From Argentina anserina (Eukaryota; Streptophyta; Magnoliopsida; Rosales; Rosaceae), in NCBI RefSeq assembly GCF_933775445.1, contig NC_065874.1, positions 9,257,001-9,321,000 of the forward strand: a DNA stretch of 64,000 nucleotides. The letters run 5' to 3'. The position numbers were made by a program, and so were the translations under genes. Shown one piece after another: positions 61,051-64,000 of the stretch. Within the stretch, counting starts at the first letter, position 1. The number at the start of each line of letters is the position of its first letter. The notes below the pieces were generated by a model. It saw only the letters and a list, made by a program, of their open reading frames with translations. It ran no database searches and was not told where the DNA came from.

Positions 61051-61269
61051 TGTAAAAGTGAAAACGAAATTGGTCTACTCATTATTACGAACCCCCTTTA
61101 TATAGGGGAAATATTACATGGAAAGATATCAATCAGTGTAATGACAATGAATGAGAATGATCCGTTACATAATTTAGATCCGTAATTATCAATACTGATT
61201 GCCCAATTATCTCCGTCAGTTACTTTGACGAATGCAAACTAATAAAGAAATAATGTTTTTCCTTTAACA
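61051..61269 (-). repeat. 5' LTR of copia element 3
   Basis: Aligned with 54989-55208 but with small indels and about a dozen or more substitutions. Confidence 0.9.
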
Positions 61270-61434
61270 ATACTTAAGTATTTAGCCCGTTTTATATCAA
61301 GTAAACAATAATTCCATGATTTAAATACAAAAGAAAATTCTAACGAAGATTGAAAGAGCGCGGAACGAAAATTGGTCAAGTCCCCATTTACTGAAACTAC
61401 AAGCAATCCAAAACAACATTGACATTGATGTCAT

Positions 61435-61779
61435 CTACTCAATTCCAAGCTTCGTCCTAATCTCCATGACAAGGCTATAGACCTTGTCCTGGTCGGGAAG
61501 AGATTTTGACACACTCTCCTTCTCGAAACACCTCTTAACACAAGCAAATAACTTCGGGCACTCTCGTTCAACACTGAAGTTGCCGAATTTCTCATACACA
61601 TAGAACCAAGAATAGATAGGAACTAGCGCCACGTCTACGAATCCAAGGGTCTCGCCCCCATAGAAAGGCTTGTCCCCAAGCTCTGCTTCCAGCAACTTAA
61701 TGCAGTCTATGAATTCCTTTGTTGCTGCTTCAACTTCTTCTCCTTTTGTTGTCCATATCTTCCTCCCTATATCATATAT
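61435..61779 (-). CDS. Tau-class GST, exon 2 only (partial gene)
   Basis: The open exon reads IYDIGRKIWTTKGEE, FYGGETLGFVDVALVPIYSW, ECPKLFACVKRCFEKESVSK and ends TKLGIE; 114 residues plus stop, exactly the length of exon 2 in the intact GST at 51398-51742. The upstream splice acceptor is ttggag|ATATATG, a valid AG but with G instead of the usual C/T before it. A Trp conserved next to KRC is Cys here. The following 360 bp look like the homologous intron, after which a gypsy-type LTR begins at 62139. Exon 1 is not in the window, so it is either beyond the LTR or lost. Function depends on whether exon 1 survives. Confidence 0.8.
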   Translation of the reverse strand: MYDIGRKIWTTKGEEVEAATKEFIDCIKLLEAELGDKPFYGGETLGFVDVALVPIYSWFYVYEKFGNFSVERECPKLFACVKRCFEKESVSKSLPDQDKVYSLVMEIRTKLGIE

Positions 61780-62138
61780 CTCCAATTTAAAAAAAAAATT
61801 ATATCTGCATTTTCCAAAACAAAAAGTTTTGTAAACTACGATCGTTTTAGTATTTGGGCAAGTTTAGAACCTCTGTTTACAGACAACACTTGAAAGTCAA
61901 ATTAAACTATGTTGTTCAAAACTCCATTTAACACCGCTTTCAGGGCTGGCTCTTGATGTGTGCAATGCGGGCACTCGCACATGCCCCTCAATCTTTAGGT
62001 CCACCTGAGTGTCTAATATATATAAATCCATATGAATTCTGGACACCTGCAGTAGCTGCAAGGGATGGGACAGACAAATAACTAGACAACTCTATATATG
62101 TCTTAAAGATACTTTACCCTTTCTCACATAAAACCAGA
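61780..62138 (-). other. Remaining intron sequence of the third GST
   Basis: Shares short blocks with the intron of the intact minus-strand GST (aaactatgttgttcaaaactc versus aaactatgttcatcactc). It also contains an unrelated patch (gggctggctcttgatgtgtg, about 61944). Confidence 0.5.
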
Positions 62139-64000
62139 TGTAATATCCCGAAAATTCATACATAATTTCTAATGAGTTCTCTGATATTATTAATTTGGTC
62201 ATTGTTCAAATTTATTTTACGAGGATGAAAACGAAAGGGTTCGAAAGATTAATTGTTCGGGAACGTTCAATTTGATGAGTCTAAGAGTTGACTTTTGAAT
62301 CACTTTGTTTCTTAGCAAACTTCTTTCATGAAAGTCGTAGAGTTCGTCAATACGAATTCGTGGACACGCGGCACGCCTAAATCGGAGTTCGTATAAAAAA
62401 GTTACGAATCAAAAGATTTAGACATTTTTGGAAAATAGTATAAATAGGGGAATTAAAGAGAAAAATGGGAGAAAAATCAGAAATTTGGATCGGTACTGTT
62501 CATGGTACTGTTTACACCCGAAAATCCCAGATTTTTCTCTCCCCGAGCGGCTGATTTTGGGCCGCCGGATATCCGTCGTCCGCCCACCATAGAGTGGCGC
62601 ACCGGTCACGTTTGAAGGTTGCTGCGTCCCCTGTCGATTGGTGGTAGCGCCACCCACTATCTCGCCGCCGTTTGAAAGCGGTGAAGCCCGAAAGTTTTCC
62701 CGAAAATGCATATTTCGCCAAACTTCAACTCATCGGATCTCCCTCCTCCGGCAACTAATCAATAAGATTCTTGTCCCATTTTGAAGGTCTTCTTCCATAC
62801 TACAAACCCTCCAAAAGATTTAACCAAAATAGTTGTGTGCTAGGAGAATTGAAGAAAATAAATAATAGGTTTTAAATTGGGGCTTTTCGGTTTTTGTTAA
62901 ATTGAAGTATTTAGGCTCAGAATTAGACTTTGTGGTGAACTAGGATGTTGTTAAGAATATCATTTAGATTGTGGTGGTGAAATTTGGTGGTCATTGGTGG
63001 CGGTCGGTGAACAGTGGTGCCGCATGAACAATGTTCATGAACAATAATTGTGAAACAGTAAATTGTAAACCCGAACAGTGTTTAGTAAAACAGTAAACAT
63101 AAACAATATTTTGTGAACAACATTTAGTTGTACTGAAATCGTCACCTAATATTTTACGTATCGTTTTCTAAGCATTTTATCATGCTATTAGGTGACTGAC
63201 AAAACGAGTGAGGGAATCGCTTTCGGCGTCGTGGAAGTTGCACGTGGGAATTAAGGTGAGTAAACCTCATAATGATCATCATGATCGAGTAGTAGTGTTA
63301 TAATGATTGAATTTAGTTTGAGTTGTCACCATAGTTGTTGTATCACTAGTGTATAAAAATTATTTTAAAAATATGTTTTGGTTTAAATTACGTGAATTTG
63401 ATCGTCTACGGTTCATGGGTAAGTGAAACATTAATTTAATAATTTATTTTTAAAAGGTTTTAGTGATTATGGACTATGGTGAATGTGAGTAAACCTCACC
63501 ATGACGAGTCTACCATTGGCGGTGACTCATAGTTACGTTTTTGTTAAAAGATCGAACTATGACATGTATATGATATAGTGGGTTGTGTATGTGTATAAAA
63601 TGGTAAATACGATACATATATATGAGTTGCTATATTATATACTGTTACGTTTTTATTTTCAAATGAATTATACTGTGGCAACTATATTTATTTTATTTGA
63701 GCAAAAGTCGCTTTGTTGTAGTACAATAACATGAGTGGATTGTTATTGTACGTGGTTTTAACATTGAGTTTTGTTAAAACGTTTTTTTGTCTTCGGACGT
63801 GTTTTTTTGTCTTCGGACGTGTTTTCTGTCTTCAGACCTGTCTTCGGACGTGTTGGCAGTATCAGAACCAAGCGTTGGCTAGGTGACAGTTACGATTCAG
63901 TTAGAGTTTTAGTCTGTATGCTGGTGTACTGTATGAGGGGTAACATATGAGTTACCTGCTTATGAGTACCTATATTTTTGTGATATTGGGTAACACATGG
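62139..64000 (+). mobile_element. Second Ty3/gypsy-type LTR, cut by the window end
   Basis: Begins TGTAATATCCCG. It carries the same order of motifs as the LTR at 1361-3920: gtagagttcgtcaatacgaa (about 62337), the GC-rich leader part, gacatgtatatgatatagtg (about 63560), the gtcttcggacgtg motif and cagttacgattcagttagag (about 63890). No polypurine tract precedes it, so it is a 5' LTR or a solo LTR. Short ORFs at 62418-62721 are not genes. Confidence 0.8.
63788..63858 (+). repeat. gtcttcggacgtg tandem repeat in the second gypsy LTR
   Basis: Four close copies of gtcttcggacgtg(tttttt), one altered to gtcttcagacctg. The first LTR has the motif only at separated positions (2829, about 3073). Confidence 0.85.

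Larger units (their letters stand above)
54989..61269 (-). mobile_element. Full-length Ty1/copia element 3, decayed
   Basis: Element of 6281 bp read on the minus strand, with LTRs of about 220 bp (54989-55208 and 61051-61269), TG...CA ends and the exact target duplication ATACT (54984-54988, 61270-61274). The LTRs differ at many positions, so it is older than elements 1 and 2. Its LTRs are unrelated to theirs, but gag, protease, integrase, RT and RNase H are clearly the same lineage as element 1. It lies in the 3' flank of the third GST. Confidence 0.93.

Overview
This is plant nuclear DNA from a eudicot. The genes have plant-type GT-AG introns, and the plant-only families seen are an AGC-VIII (WAG-type) kinase, a subfamily XI LRR receptor kinase and tau-class glutathione transferases. 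The AT-rich intergenic DNA is packed with LTR retrotransposons and foldback elements. The style of the repeats suggests Rosaceae, but that is an impression and not a demonstrated assignment. Nothing prokaryotic, organellar or viral was seen.

Layout. Bases 1-3920 are the 3' end of a Ty3/gypsy chromovirus: a decayed integrase/chromodomain end, then a complete 2.56-kb LTR. It is inserted in a hAT transposase gene whose C-terminal piece follows at 3921-4220. A frameshifted ankyrin exon (4737-5104) and a truncated Ty1/copia gag-PR-IN relic (5230-7640) come next. An intron-containing but multiply broken ERO1 gene (ER thiol oxidase) lies on the minus strand at 8490-11882. Upstream of it is a non-autonomous hAT-like element with subterminal repeat arrays (12250-13102). 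A gene-poor 7-kb stretch with foldback elements leads to an intact single-exon WAG-type AGC kinase (20244-21707, +). Next is an intact two-exon LRR receptor kinase (22429-25989, -).

From 29.2 to 46.5 kb there is a transposon pile-up. A full-length copia element (29248-36561, TSD GATAT) has nearly identical 185-bp LTRs, and its gag and pol are stopped only by nonsense codons. A PIF/Harbinger element (36654-46458, TSD TTA) carries broken Myb/SANT-like and DDE transposase genes. It is itself interrupted by a second copia element of the same LTR family (40860-46187, TSD ATATT), whose coding region is ruined although its LTRs are nearly identical.

From 49 to 62 kb is a tau-class GST cluster: two intact two-exon genes in convergent orientation (49179-50324 + and 51398-52532 -), a short relic (about 52997-53043) and a third gene of which only exon 2 is visible (61435-61779 -). 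A third copia element on the minus strand (54989-61269, TSD ATACT) separates the second and third GSTs. A second gypsy-type LTR starts at 62139, apparently within the intron of the third GST, and runs off the window.

Functionally, four host genes look able to work: the AGC kinase (family role in auxin transport and organ growth), the LRR receptor kinase, and two GSTs (glutathione conjugation). The most interesting material is the copia lineage. Its gag and pol are separate ORFs with a spacer between them and a splice-acceptor-like sequence immediately before pol. Its protease motif has Cys in place of Ser/Thr. Leader hairpins are preserved in a copy that lost its proteins, which suggests mobilisation in trans.
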